Shown: positions 33,806 through 43,111 of the stretch, in pieces
Position numbering within the stretch: the stretch's first letter is position 1
Layout of the letters: every line of letters starts with the position of its first letter
Assembly (NCBI RefSeq): GCF_001307105.1
Contig: NZ_LGYN01000026.1
Span: 417,813-481,812 of the forward strand
Reading direction: 5' to 3'
Source: Bacillus australimaris
GTDB taxonomy: Bacteria; Bacillota; Bacilli; Bacillales; Bacillaceae
DNA length: 64,000 nucleotides
Notes under the pieces: model-generated
The model's input: the letters and a program-made list of their open reading frames with translations, nothing else
What the model was told of the DNA's origin: nothing
Database searches by the model: none
Made by a program: the position numbers and the translations under genes

Positions 33806-34762
33806 TTATGAAGACTGAATTGGCGTTAATCTTTGTTCAATTTCTGCTCGTTTATGCTCTAAGAATGGCGGAAGGGCTAATTGATCGCCAAGTTCATCCA
33901 CCCCTTCATCGACTGTAAACCCAGGACCATCTGTTGAAATTTCAAATAAAATACCATTCGGCTCTCTAAAGTAAAGGGCTTTAAAGTAGAAGCGTTCCAC
34001 AACACCAGAGTTCGTGAAGCCTGCTTTTGATATTTTGTCATACCATTTTTCCAGCTCCTCTGCATCCTCTACGCGAAAGGCGACGTGATGCACACTGCCT
34101 CTGCCGGAACGCTCAGAAGGTCCCTCTGCTTTTTCAATCACATGAATTTCTGTTCCAGCCCCGCCATTTCCTGACTCAAAAATAGTCACGATCTCACCAT
34201 CATTCGATTGTTCACGCGCTCTTTCGGTGAAGCCAAGGATGTCTGTTAAAACACGGATCGTTTTGTCCGCTTCTGCAACGGTTAATTCAACTGGCCCCAG
34301 ACCTCTAATTGCAAACTCTGCCGGAATATCGCCATGCACTGGCGGTGAGCCTGCCTCTTGTGCATTCGGTTCTACTGTTAAAAATAGCTGCTGCCCTTCT
34401 GGATCTTTAAAGCGCAAGGCAGGTCTCCCGCCTCTCAAGGAAGCTATTTCTTGCTGCACGCCTTTTTCTTCAAAGCGCTTTTCCCAAAAAGAAAGTGCCT
34501 CTTCAGATGAAACAAGAAGACCTGTGCGTGTGATCGCATTTGTCCCTTCCAAACGGCGGGCAAGCATTGGAATTTCAAAGAATGTAAGCTCTGTTCCTGG
34601 TGAAGCAACCTCATCTCCATAAAATAAATGATACATTGATGGGTCATCCTGATTAACTGTTTTCTTTACAAGTTTCAAGCCAAGGATTTGGCGGTAGAAA
34701 TCTACATTTTTTTGAGCATTGGCTGTTAATGCTGATACGTGGTGAATCCCATTGATTTTCAT
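33806..34762 (-). CDS. mhqA: Hydroquinone-type ring-cleaving dioxygenase MhqA (VOC family)
   Basis: A 318-residue metalloenzyme of two vicinal-oxygen-chelate halves. Metal-site motifs: GIHHVSALT (near 5), ATSP-like LFYGDE region, GSVHHVAFRVEDAEEL (near 220) and GILFEISTDGPGF (Glu). MhqA-type enzymes open hydroquinone or catechol rings as detoxification. The start at 34762 has AGGAG 9 bases upstream. The operator upstream is a near-perfect MhqR site, which with the location beside htrA and steT supports the name over its paralogues MhqE and MhqO. Confidence 0.9.
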   Translation of the reverse strand: MKINGIHHVSALTANAQKNVDFYRQILGLKLVKKTVNQDDPSMYHLFYGDEVASPGTELTFFEIPMLARRLEGTNAITRTGLLVSSEEALSFWEKRFEEKGVQQEIASLRGGRPALRFKDPEGQQLFLTVEPNAQEAGSPPVHGDIPAEFAIRGLGPVELTVAEADKTIRVLTDILGFTERAREQSNDGEIVTIFESGNGGAGTEIHVIEKAEGPSERSGRGSVHHVAFRVEDAEELEKWYDKISKAGFTNSGVVERFYFKALYFREPNGILFEISTDGPGFTVDEGVDELGDQLALPPFLEHKRAEIEQRLTPIQSS

Positions 34763-34784
34763 TATTTTCACTCCTATTTCAAAA

Positions 34785-34802
34785 TATCTCGAATTCAAGA
34801 TA
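34785..34802 (-). promoter_or_regulatory. MhqR operator
   Basis: TATCTCGAATTCAAGATA differs at one position from the perfect palindrome TATCTCGAATTCGAGATA known for MhqR. A candidate promoter on the minus strand (ATGACC, 17 bases, TATTAT) places the transcription start in or just before it, so MhqR would repress and quinones would induce. Confidence 0.85.
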
Positions 34803-35091
34803 ATATCCTTATGAATAAAATAGGTCATTTTTCAAGAAAAGTCAACCTTTTGACTGCACGTTTATGAGATGTTCGGTTTCTAGCGATTAAATTAACATTA
34901 GACCAAAAATAATCTACTATCGTTCGTCTTTTAAATACCTTTCACCCTAATATCTCCAATAAACGAACACTTTTAAATACAAATACGAAAATCAGAAAAT
35001 TTTTTTAATTCTTGTTTTCCTAAAATCGTATTACAATGAACAAAATACATGTCACAGTAACGTACGAAAGTGATGCAGGAGGTCGTGTGGA

Positions 35092-36417
35092 ATGAACAAA
35101 GAACAACCCGCGTTAAAACAAGACATCGGCTTATTTTTTGCCCTATCTCTTGTCATCGGAACCATTATTGGGTCCGGCGTCTTTATGAAGCCAGGCAACG
35201 TCCTTTCCTATTCTGGAAGCTCAGACATCGCATTATTCGCTTGGCTGTTAGGTGGAATCTTAACCCTTGCAGGCGGACTGACTGTTGCTGAAATTGGTAC
35301 ACAAATCCCGCGAACCGGCGGATTGTACGCCTATCTTGAAGAGGTGTACGGTGAATTTTGGGGCTACTTATGCGGCTGGGTGCAGATTATTATTTACGGG
35401 CCTGCCATCATTGGTGCGCTTGGTCTTTATTTTGGTTCATTATTAGCCAATTTATTTTCTCTTTCTTCTTTATGGTCTACAACGATTGGCATTATGACCG
35501 TTTTATTTTTATGTGTCATCAACGTGATGGGAACGAAATACGGTGGATTTGTGCAAGGGCTGACCACCATTGGAAAGCTTGTCCCGATTGCCGCTATTAT
35601 TGTGTTTGGCTTATGGAAAGGAAACGAAAACATCTTTATGGCTGTCAACGATAGTATTGCTCAAATGAACTTCGGTGCAGCGATTTTAGCTACGTTGTTT
35701 GCCTATGATGGCTGGATTTTACTTGCTGCGCTTGGCGGTGAAATGAAAAACCCAGAGAAACTGCTTCCTCGTGCGATGGCAGGCGGGATTTTAATTGTGA
35801 CGGCTTGTTACCTCTTTATTAATGTCGCACTTTTACACGTCTTGCCAGCTGATCAAATCGTCCAGCTCGGTGAAAATGCGACAAGCACCGCCGCTACAAT
35901 GCTCTTTGGGCCAATTGGCGGTAAAATCATTAGTATTGGGATCATCATTAGTATCTTTGGTTGTTTGAACGGAAAGGTTCTTTCATTCCCTCGGGTGATT
36001 TTTGCAATGGCAGAACGAAAACAAATTCCATTTGCCAATGCGATTTCACGTATTCACCCTACTTTCAAAACACCTTGGATCGCTGTATTTGTGCAAATTC
36101 TAATCGCCATTGTGTTTATGATCGTCAGTAATCCAGAGAAGCTGTCTGAGGTGTCAATTTTCATGATCTACATCTTTTATGTCATGGCCTTTTTCGCCGT
36201 CTTTAAGCTGAGAAAACAAAATAGTGGAATGGAGCGTGCTTATAGTGTGCCACTTTACCCGCTGACACCGATCATTGCGATTATCGGCTCTTTATTCGTC
36301 TTAATCAGCACCATGATCACCGATTGGAAAAGCTGCCTCATCTCTATACTGATCGGGTTGGCTGGACTGCCAATTTATTATTATATGAAAAACACACAAA
36401 AAAAAGCAGAGCGCTAA
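35092..36417 (+). CDS. steT: Serine/threonine exchange transporter SteT (APC family)
   Basis: A 441-residue, 12-helix amino acid transporter. The family motif SLVIGTIIGSGVFMKPGNVL lies in helix 1 (unwound Gly-rich segment), and ATLFAYDGWILLAALGGEMKNPEKLLPRAM in helix 6. SteT of B. subtilis exchanges serine, threonine and aromatic amino acids. The ribosome binding site is GGAGG, 9 bases from the ATG. Located beside mhqA, as in B. subtilis. A poor CodY-like match upstream (11 of 15) is not claimed. Confidence 0.88.
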   Translation: MNKEQPALKQDIGLFFALSLVIGTIIGSGVFMKPGNVLSYSGSSDIALFAWLLGGILTLAGGLTVAEIGTQIPRTGGLYAYLEEVYGEFWGYLCGWVQIIIYGPAIIGALGLYFGSLLANLFSLSSLWSTTIGIMTVLFLCVINVMGTKYGGFVQGLTTIGKLVPIAAIIVFGLWKGNENIFMAVNDSIAQMNFGAAILATLFAYDGWILLAALGGEMKNPEKLLPRAMAGGILIVTACYLFINVALLHVLPADQIVQLGENATSTAATMLFGPIGGKIISIGIIISIFGCLNGKVLSFPRVIFAMAERKQIPFANAISRIHPTFKTPWIAVFVQILIAIVFMIVSNPEKLSEVSIFMIYIFYVMAFFAVFKLRKQNSGMERAYSVPLYPLTPIIAIIGSLFVLISTMITDWKSCLISILIGLAGLPIYYYMKNTQKKAER

Positions 36418-36432
36418 ACCTTGCTCTGCTTT
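36403..36432. terminator. Terminator between steT and the zinc-ribbon gene
   Basis: AAAGCAGAGC and GCTCTGCTTT form a 10-pair stem; T-rich on the right, A-rich on the left. The left arm overlaps the steT 3' end. Confidence 0.85.
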
Positions 36433-36760
36433 ACTTTTTATATTGCTTGATCACTTTGTATGATTCGTTTAAATATCTCATGAGACGGTATGGCTTACTC
36501 AGCACGCGGATTGGGAGTCTTGAGATAAATCCATTCAAATTCGCCTTATATTCCTGCGTCATCCGCTTCGGCTTTGTTGCTATTTTTTCATATACCTCTT
36601 TGTAAAATTCCTTCATGATGTCGACTTGCACACTGATCTTCTGATGGCATTCTGTACACTCAACGCTTTTCATCTGATCATTCACATAAACGATGCTGTG
36701 GAGGGTCTCTTCTTGGCACCGAGTACAGTGTAGGTTTGCTTCCATTTCGGTTTTCTTCAA
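36431..36760 (-). CDS. Small zinc-ribbon protein, function unknown
   Basis: A 109-residue protein with two CxxC pairs (LHCTRCQEE and VECTECHQK, about 12-15 and 35-38) that should bind zinc, followed by a basic helical tail (MKEFYKEVYEKIATKPKRMTQEY ... LPIRVLSKPYRLMRYLN). The frame begins with a TTG that has AAGGAG 10 bases upstream; an ATG five codons later is also possible. Members are widespread in Bacillus as unnamed small proteins. It lies just beyond the SorC regulator and may be on a separate transcript. Confidence 0.65.
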   Translation of the reverse strand: MKKTEMEANLHCTRCQEETLHSIVYVNDQMKSVECTECHQKISVQVDIMKEFYKEVYEKIATKPKRMTQEYKANLNGFISRLPIRVLSKPYRLMRYLNESYKVIKQYKK

Positions 36761-36824
36761 GATACACAGCTCCTTTCTCGTTTGATGTTGCTCTTTTCTA
36801 TACCATTCGATCGCTGCCTGTCGT

Positions 36825-37781
36825 TTATTGGACAGATGCTTCCTTTAAAATAGCTGCCGCTGTCAGTTCGTCTGTCACCAAGACTTGGATAAAGCCGCCA
36901 TTCAATGCCCCTAAAATACTTTCAGCTTTATGGGTTCCTTCTACAACCGCAATGACCGTTTTGACGCTCTTTAATTGTTCCAGTGATAATCCAATGACCT
37001 TTTGGTTCAGTTCATCTTGGACGGGTTTTCCTTCTCCGTCAAAGAAACGAAAACCAATATCACCGACAGCCCCTGATTGCCTTAAACCAGATAAATCCTC
37101 TTCTTTTAAATAACCGACTGTTTTTAAAGTTGAGCCTTTATGCGGGTTGCCTATTCCGATGAGGGCAATATCCACATTTTTGCCTTCTTCAAGCACAGCT
37201 TCAATGTCCTGCATCGCCATAAGCCGCTCTTTTAATTCTTCTGTTTCTAAAATCGCAGGGGCATACAAATAGGAACATGTACCATTCATCTTCTTTGCCA
37301 GCTCATATGCCAGCTGATTCGCATGAATGTCGACGGCCTGTCTGCCCATTCCGCCCTCTAATGGAATGACCTTCACATCGTTTCTTCGTTCAAACGGGTA
37401 TTCCTTTACAAGCTCAGCAAGCGTCGTCCCCCATGAAATGCCGATTTTCTCAGCATCTTTCATGTTTTTAGAGAGATAGTAAGCACCTGCTTGACCGACT
37501 GCCCGTTTCACCATCTCAGACATCGTTCCAACACTTGGGACAACGACCGCATCTGTTAATTGAAAGGTTGTTTCTAGCTGCTTTTCCAGCTCCACCGTAT
37601 GAATACTTTCGTCTTTAATGTACACTTCAACGATTCCCACATCTTTTGCTTTTTGTAAGAGCTTTGAAATGACTGGTCTTGAGACATTGAGCTTTTTTGC
37701 AATTTCCTGCTGCGTCCACCCGTCTGTATAATAAAGATGAGCAACTTTGACGAGCTGCCGTCTTTCTTCCCAATTCAGCAT
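36825..37781 (-). CDS. SorC/DeoR-like sugar-binding transcriptional regulator
   Basis: A 318-residue regulator with an N-terminal helix-turn-helix (LYYTDGWTQQEIAKKLNVSRPVISKLLQKAK, about 15-45) and a C-terminal sugar-phosphate-sensing domain (ISWGTTLAELVKEYP; IPLEGGMGRQAVDIHANQLAYELAKKM; VDIALIGIGNPHKGSTL). SorC-family proteins respond to sugar phosphates from catabolic pathways. It lies downstream of the SDR genes and is separated from them by a terminator. Two operons nearby share an operator-like sequence at the same place in their promoters; this regulator is the obvious candidate to bind it. Its own promoter region has a palindrome, TTCCAATTGGAA. Confidence 0.9.
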   Translation of the reverse strand: MLNWEERRQLVKVAHLYYTDGWTQQEIAKKLNVSRPVISKLLQKAKDVGIVEVYIKDESIHTVELEKQLETTFQLTDAVVVPSVGTMSEMVKRAVGQAGAYYLSKNMKDAEKIGISWGTTLAELVKEYPFERRNDVKVIPLEGGMGRQAVDIHANQLAYELAKKMNGTCSYLYAPAILETEELKERLMAMQDIEAVLEEGKNVDIALIGIGNPHKGSTLKTVGYLKEEDLSGLRQSGAVGDIGFRFFDGEGKPVQDELNQKVIGLSLEQLKSVKTVIAVVEGTHKAESILGALNGGFIQVLVTDELTAAAILKEASVQ

Positions 37782-37861
37782 GTGACATCATCCTTTTAAT
37801 ATACTATGATTACCAGTATACCAAACATTCGTTTCCAATTGGAACAATTGTTATGAAAATG

Positions 37862-37893
37862 ACAAAAAGAGCGATTAATTCTCCGCTCTTTTT
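37862..37893 (-). terminator. Terminator after the SDR genes
   Basis: On the minus strand AAAGAGCG, loop, CGCTCTTT followed by TTG, with GAAAAAGAGCGG being the coding end of the second SDR. Confidence 0.8.
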
Positions 37894-38660
37894 CCCTCAG
37901 TATATTTCGGCTGATACGTTCTCCCGCCGTCTAACAGGATAATTTGCCCGTGCACATAACTTCCCTCGTCACGTGTGAGAAATAAAGTCAGTCCTGCGAT
38001 ATCCCCAGGCTTTCCTAATCTGCCGATGGGAATAAGTGATTGCAGCTGCTGTTTCCTCTCTTCAGTAGGATATAGCGTATCAAGCATTTGAGATTCAATC
38101 ACGCGCGGGGCAATCACATTGATGCGGATATGATGCGAGCCTAGTTCCTTTACGAGTGAACGCATCAGACCAAAAGCACCTGCTTTTGATGCATAATACT
38201 GAATACCGCCGCCTGAGCCAGTAATTGCAGATCCCGATCCAATGATGACAATACTCCCTTCTTGCCGCTCACATATATAGGGTGCCAACGCTTTAATGCA
38301 ATAATAAAGACCATATAAGTTCACAGCCAGTGTCTTTTTCCAAAGTGAAAAATCGACTTCTAAAAAAGGAAGTGATTTTGTCATCCCTGCTGAATACACA
38401 AGGTGAGCAATGCCCCCCAGCTCCCTTTCAGCTGCTGATATCATCTGCTGAACACTTTCCCACGATGAAACGTCAGCTTGAAACGTCAGCAGCTGAGGAT
38501 GCTGTTTCTTTAAAAGCAAAAGTCCTTCTTTATTTATATCTGACACGGCGACCGGGTGCCCTTCTTTTAAAAAACGCTCAGCAATTTCTTTTCCGATCCC
38601 TTGGGCTCCGCCAACGATGAGAACTGGTTTTTGATTATTAGCCAGCGCTCTCACCCCCAT
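37875..38660 (-). CDS. Short-chain dehydrogenase/reductase (active type)
   Basis: A classical SDR of about 261 residues: cofactor motif VLIVGGAQGIGKEIAE (GxxxGxG), NVYG-like VNLYGLYYC, catalytic Ser in VIIGSGSAITG, and Tyr/Lys in IQYYASKAGA. It should oxidise or reduce a hydroxyl/keto group with NAD(P). The start is uncertain: ATG 38660 or a GTG two codons later; both are inside the end of the preceding SDR gene, so translation is coupled. The gene is the last of the TPP-dehydrogenase operon. Confidence 0.83.
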   Translation of the reverse strand: MGVRALANNQKPVLIVGGAQGIGKEIAERFLKEGHPVAVSDINKEGLLLLKKQHPQLLTFQADVSSWESVQQMISAAERELGGIAHLVYSAGMTKSLPFLEVDFSLWKKTLAVNLYGLYYCIKALAPYICERQEGSIVIIGSGSAITGSGGGIQYYASKAGAFGLMRSLVKELGSHHIRINVIAPRVIESQMLDTLYPTEERKQQLQSLIPIGRLGKPGDIAGLTLFLTRDEGSYVHGQIILLDGGRTYQPKYTEGKRAEN

Positions 38661-39339
38661 CAAGCATAATCGCTGCGCCATCTGTAAATGCGCCATACGA
38701 TGTACTTAGGAACACCGTCATATGGGCCACAGTCTCCTTGATTTGCTCTGTATCAGGAACCAAATCGAGAGGCGGCGGCAACAGCGCAAGCACCCGGATA
38801 CCTTTGTCTTTAAATTCTCTTGCTAACCCTTTTGTCATGGCATTTAGCATAGAGTTCGATGTAGCATGTGAAATTCCGCCATCTCCTGTTATACTGCCTG
38901 AAGACGATATGTTAATGATGCAGCCTTGCTTCTGATCAACCATATGCCATACGGCGGCTTGACTGGAAAGAAAGACTGTATTCACAACCGATTCCACTTC
39001 TTCCACCCACTCATTGGGACTATCGTCATCAAGCTGTGCGCCTGCTCCTTGCTCTGCTTGATTGACCAAAATATCTAGTTTACCGCATGTATCAATGACT
39101 TGCCTTAGCATCTGCGTGGCATCGCGCGGTGTTTCTAGCGGGTTCTTGATGATACTTGCTTGACCGCCCATTTTTTGAATGTCTTCACGAATGGTTTTAG
39201 CCTTTGATTCGTCATGAAATGTGTGCAAAAAAACATGTGCACCTGCCCGGGCTAAAGCCAGGCAGATGGCTTCTCCAAACCCATCTGTGCTACCTGTCAC
39301 AAGTGCCGCTTTCTGATGAAGCTGGACGTGCACATGCAT
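38638..39339 (-). CDS. Degenerate SDR-family protein
   Basis: A 233-residue SDR homologue with an intact cofactor motif (ALVTGSTDGFGEAICLALARAG) and the catalytic Ser (INISSSGSITG), but aligning to its neighbour shows the Tyr replaced by His and the Lys replaced by Asn in GGISHATSNSM. It is therefore probably catalytically impaired, and may bind ligand or partner the intact SDR. A GTG two codons in (8 bases from GGAGG) competes with the ATG. It overlaps the next SDR gene by 23 bases. Confidence 0.75.
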   Translation of the reverse strand: MHVHVQLHQKAALVTGSTDGFGEAICLALARAGAHVFLHTFHDESKAKTIREDIQKMGGQASIIKNPLETPRDATQMLRQVIDTCGKLDILVNQAEQGAGAQLDDDSPNEWVEEVESVVNTVFLSSQAAVWHMVDQKQGCIINISSSGSITGDGGISHATSNSMLNAMTKGLAREFKDKGIRVLALLPPPLDLVPDTEQIKETVAHMTVFLSTSYGAFTDGAAIMLDGGESAG

Positions 39340-39364
39340 CTCCTCCCTATCCCTTGTTTGGCGT

Positions 39365-40747
39365 TTATTTTCTCAGCTTGCTCACGATATCAAGAGCTGC
39401 TTCATAAAAACCTTCTGAGATGGTCGGATGAGGATGAATCATTTTCGCCATCTCTTCTGCTGTTCCTTCTAAATACATAAATGAGGAAGCTTCTGAAATC
39501 ATTTCTGTAACGTGCGGACCAACCATCGTCGCACCAATCACTTCACCATAAGCTGTATCGTATACCAATTTAATAAAGCCTGTTTGATCACCTGCCGCTA
39601 GTGCTTTACCGCTTGCCGCTAAATCAAATCGTTCCGCCCGTACGTTAAGTCCTTTGGCTTTTGCCTCTTTCTCAGTCAGACCGACACTTGCTACCTCTGG
39701 TAATGTATAAATACATCTAGGCATGACATCAGCATTCATTTTTTCAGATACACCGCAAATGTTACTGACCGCAACAGCTGCCTCTGCCATTGCCGCATGA
39801 GCCAGCTGATAACCGCCGGCAACATCGCCAACTGCATAAACACCTTCCGCACTTGTCTGCATCTGATCGTTCACCTTGATAAACGGACCATCCAGCTGAA
39901 GGTCAAGCTCGCTGACAGCTGATACATTCGGTTTTCTTCCTACACAAACAAGCAATCTTTCCGCCGTAAAGATGTGCGTTTCTCCTTTATCGTCTGTTGC
40001 ATGAACCGCTTTGACTCCTTCGCTTTCTGTCACCTCGGTCACAGTGGTTTTCTTCGCGATATGGATGCCTTTTTTCTTTAATTCTCTTTCTAAGAGCTTA
40101 GATGCTTCCTCGTCCTCTTGCGGAATAATCGATGGAGCCGCTTCAATAATGGTGACTTTTGATTGAAGACTTTGGAAAATACAAGCCAGCTCAAGTCCAA
40201 TGACACCGCCGCCAATGATGACGACAGAAGCAGGAATATCTGGAATGTCAAAGATCGTATCACTTGTATCAAATTGAATGTCTTTAAGCCCCGGTATTGG
40301 CGGAATGGCAGGTGAAGATCCAGTGGCAATGATAAGCTCTTTCGTTTCAATTGATTCTGAACCTTCTTGTTTTTCAATCTCAATCCGGTGCTTTGTTACA
40401 GCAGTACCTCTGCCGTTATATACATCAATCTTTCCTTGCTTTAATAAAAAGGCAATTCCGCCCCTGAGCTTTTCAATGACGTCATCTTTGCGCTTTCTCA
40501 TTTTATCGAAGGAAAGGATCATGTCACCTGTTTCGATTCCCCAGCTTTTCGCCTTTTCAATTGATTCAATGACTTCTGCATGTTTGAGCAGTGTCTTCGA
40601 AGGAATGCAGCCCCGATTTAAACAAGTACCGCCAAGAAAATCCTCTTCAATCAATGCGACCTTCCGTCCACGCTCAGCTGCTTGAAGGGCGGCAGTATAC
40701 CCGCCAGGCCCTCCGCCAATGACTGTCAGATCATACGTTTTCGTCAT
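39365..40747 (-). CDS. Dihydrolipoyl dehydrogenase (E3)
   Basis: A 460-residue flavoprotein disulfide reductase: FAD motif DLTVIGGGPGGYTAALQAAERG, redox disulfide in GGTCLNRGCIPSK (near 40-45), NAD motif VVIIGGGVIGLELA, and the C-terminal MIHPHPTISE (active-site His-Glu). It re-oxidises lipoamide of the E2 protein encoded upstream and reduces NAD. ATG 40747 is preferred, because the ATG three codons upstream abuts the ribosome binding site AGGAG. Confidence 0.94.
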   Translation of the reverse strand: MTKTYDLTVIGGGPGGYTAALQAAERGRKVALIEEDFLGGTCLNRGCIPSKTLLKHAEVIESIEKAKSWGIETGDMILSFDKMRKRKDDVIEKLRGGIAFLLKQGKIDVYNGRGTAVTKHRIEIEKQEGSESIETKELIIATGSSPAIPPIPGLKDIQFDTSDTIFDIPDIPASVVIIGGGVIGLELACIFQSLQSKVTIIEAAPSIIPQEDEEASKLLERELKKKGIHIAKKTTVTEVTESEGVKAVHATDDKGETHIFTAERLLVCVGRKPNVSAVSELDLQLDGPFIKVNDQMQTSAEGVYAVGDVAGGYQLAHAAMAEAAVAVSNICGVSEKMNADVMPRCIYTLPEVASVGLTEKEAKAKGLNVRAERFDLAASGKALAAGDQTGFIKLVYDTAYGEVIGATMVGPHVTEMISEASSFMYLEGTAEEMAKMIHPHPTISEGFYEAALDIVSKLRK

Positions 40748-40759
40748 CCGATTCATCTC

Positions 40760-42082
40760 CTACATTAGCAATTCAAATGGTTGTTCAAGCACTTTTTTAA
40801 GGTCTGTTAAAAAGGCAGCCGCTGGTGCGCCATCTACCACTCGGTGATCAAACGATAAACTCACACCCATCATTGGCCGCACCTGAATTTCTCCATCTAC
40901 CACAACAGGTTTTTCTTGAATGCGCCCAACCCCTAAGATCGCCACTTCTGGCTGATTAATAATTGGGGTAAAGGTATCAATGGCATACATACCTAAGTTA
41001 CTAATGGTAAAAGTGGACCCTTTCAGCTGGTCTGGCAGCAGCTTTTGGTCACGTGCATTTCGGCCAATTTCTTTTGCCTCTTTTGTCAGCTGTTTTAATC
41101 CTTTTTCATTCGCATGAGAGATGACTGGAACCATTAAGCCGTCTTTCACAGCAACAGCGAGGCCAATGTGTACATCGTCATGGAAATGGAGCTCATTTTG
41201 TTCAAATGTCATATTGATGTGCGGGTGGCGCGTGAGTACGTTGCTGACCGCATGAATAATAATTTCTGTAAACGACAGTCTGTAGCCTGTCTCTTTTTCA
41301 ATCGCTGGCAATAGCTGTTTGCGCACTTCTTTCGCTTTTGTCATATCGATTTCACTTGTTAATGTAACGTGCGGTGCTGTAAAGGCACTTTGTGACATGC
41401 GATCAGCGATCACTTTTCTCATGCCAGCTAGTTTTTGTGTTTTCACTGGAGCAGTGCCTGCTGTTTGTGCAGTTGCTGCCGTCACATCACTCTTCATGAT
41501 TTTTCCGTGAGCGCCTGATCCAGTAACATTCGCTAAATCGATTCCTTCACGAGCAGCGACTTTTTCTGCAAGCGGTGACACGCGTTGATCTGTCTCACCC
41601 GAATGGACTGCCGCCTCGACGTCCCGCTTTTGAACTCTACCTTTTGGTCCTGTGCCAGTTACCTCATGAATCGCCACATGATGATCCTTTGCCGTTTTTC
41701 TAGCCGCAGGCGTGGCACGTACTTTTTCACCTGATGTCGTTTCCACTTCAGCAGATACAGCTGATTCAGATGGTGATGATGTTCCGCTGTCTTCAGAAGA
41801 TTCTCCATCTGCCTGTGCTGGCGGTTCGCTTGGCACCTGTTCATTTGCCTCGCCGATGTAGCCAATGACAGCATTGACTGGAATTTGATCATCGGCTTCA
41901 TAATATTTCTTTAGAAAAATGCCATCATCATAGGCTTCCACTTCAATATTGATCTTGTCTGTCATAATTTCAAAAAGAGGCTCACCGATTTCAACCGAAT
42001 CTCCTTCTTCTTTAAACCATTGAAGCAAGGTTCCGATCTCCATCGTACTGCTTAGCTTCGGCATAAATATCTCTTTTGGCAT
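40760..42082 (-). CDS. Dihydrolipoamide acyltransferase (E2) with two subunit-binding domains
   Basis: A 440-residue E2: one lipoyl domain (about 1-80; lipoylated Lys in MTDKINIEVEA), an acidic Ser/Glu linker, then two peripheral subunit-binding domains (ATPAARKTAKDH ... GRVQKRDVEAA, about 122-158; and SPLAEKVAAREG ... GKIMKSDVTAA, about 168-203), and the catalytic core ending in FDHRVVDGAPAAAFL (His). It carries the acyl group from E1 to CoA. Two binding domains with one lipoyl domain is unusual. The length exceeds typical acetoin-dehydrogenase E2 (about 380-400). Confidence 0.92.
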   Translation of the reverse strand: MPKEIFMPKLSSTMEIGTLLQWFKEEGDSVEIGEPLFEIMTDKINIEVEAYDDGIFLKKYYEADDQIPVNAVIGYIGEANEQVPSEPPAQADGESSEDSGTSSPSESAVSAEVETTSGEKVRATPAARKTAKDHHVAIHEVTGTGPKGRVQKRDVEAAVHSGETDQRVSPLAEKVAAREGIDLANVTGSGAHGKIMKSDVTAATAQTAGTAPVKTQKLAGMRKVIADRMSQSAFTAPHVTLTSEIDMTKAKEVRKQLLPAIEKETGYRLSFTEIIIHAVSNVLTRHPHINMTFEQNELHFHDDVHIGLAVAVKDGLMVPVISHANEKGLKQLTKEAKEIGRNARDQKLLPDQLKGSTFTISNLGMYAIDTFTPIINQPEVAILGVGRIQEKPVVVDGEIQVRPMMGVSLSFDHRVVDGAPAAAFLTDLKKVLEQPFELLM

Positions 42083-42099
42083 GATCTTCTCCCCTTTAT

Positions 42100-43095
42100 T
42101 TAAGAGCGTACAAGCTCTTTTGCTGCTTCAATAATATCTGGCACTTGTGGAATGACCGCTTTTTCCAGTGTCGGGTTGTATGGTATTGGTACCGCAAGAC
42201 CGCCAAGTCGTTTAATTGGAGCATCTAAGTAATCAAAGGCGTCACTTTCCGCTATCATACTTGCAATCTCTCCGCCGTAGCCGCCTCGTTTTACCGCTTC
42301 ATGAACCACGATACATTTGCCTGTTTTCTTTACAGATTCGATAATGGTTTCTTCATCTAATGGGACGAGCGTTCTTGGGTCAATGATTTCGACATCGATT
42401 CCCTCTGCTTCTAATTCCTTCGCCGCTTCTAACGCTTTGTGTACCATAATGGCTGTTGCTACAATCGTGACATCCTTCCCGCTTCTCTTCACATCTGCTT
42501 TCCCTAGAGGAATCGAATATTGCTCTTCAGGCACTTCTCCAATGGTTTTATATAAAAGCTTATGCTCATAGAAAATGACAGGGTTGTCATCATCCATTGC
42601 CGCTTTTAAAAGTCCTTTTGCATCATAGGCTGTTGAAGGCTGAACCACTTTTAATCCCGGAATATGCGCCATCCACGCTTCTAAACTTTGTGAGTGCTGC
42701 GCCGCTGCACCCGTTCCTGATCCTGCTGGTGTTCTGACAACAAGCGGCACCTTTCCTTTTCCGCCAAACATGTATCGTGTTTTGGCTGCCTGGTTCACAA
42801 GCTGATCCATTGCGATTGTAATAAAGTCAGAGAATTGAAGTTCTAAAATCGGACGCATGCCGGTTAAAGCCGCTCCAACTGCGCCTCCTGCGATGGCAGC
42901 TTCTGAGATGGGTGTATTGCGTACGCGCTCTGGACCAAATTCTTCAATCATGCCGCGCGTAACCCCAAAAGCACCTCCATATACGCCGATATCCTCACCT
43001 AAAATGAATACATCTTGGTTTTCTCTCATTTCCTGACTCATAGCCTCTCGAACGGCTTCTAAATATGAAATCTCTCTCACTGTTGTTTTTGTCAC
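42100..43095 (-). CDS. TPP-dependent dehydrogenase E1 beta subunit
   Basis: A 331-residue protein of the PDH/acetoin DH beta type: [52 protein letters not shown], and [21 protein letters not shown] (His likely in catalysis). Start GTG has GGAGG. It forms an alpha2-beta2 tetramer with the protein encoded 16 bases upstream. Sequence features are closer to the acetoin dehydrogenase group than to pyruvate dehydrogenase, an impression from motifs only. Confidence 0.92.
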   Translation of the reverse strand: MTKTTVREISYLEAVREAMSQEMRENQDVFILGEDIGVYGGAFGVTRGMIEEFGPERVRNTPISEAAIAGGAVGAALTGMRPILELQFSDFITIAMDQLVNQAAKTRYMFGGKGKVPLVVRTPAGSGTGAAAQHSQSLEAWMAHIPGLKVVQPSTAYDAKGLLKAAMDDDNPVIFYEHKLLYKTIGEVPEEQYSIPLGKADVKRSGKDVTIVATAIMVHKALEAAKELEAEGIDVEIIDPRTLVPLDEETIIESVKKTGKCIVVHEAVKRGGYGGEIASMIAESDAFDYLDAPIKRLGGLAVPIPYNPTLEKAVIPQVPDIIEAAKELVRS

Positions 43096-43111
43096 GTGAT
43101 TCCCCTCCTAA

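Noticed and set aside
34990..35010. CodY box upstream of steT
   Set aside because: GAAAATCAGAAAATT matches at 11 of 15 positions; too weak to claim.
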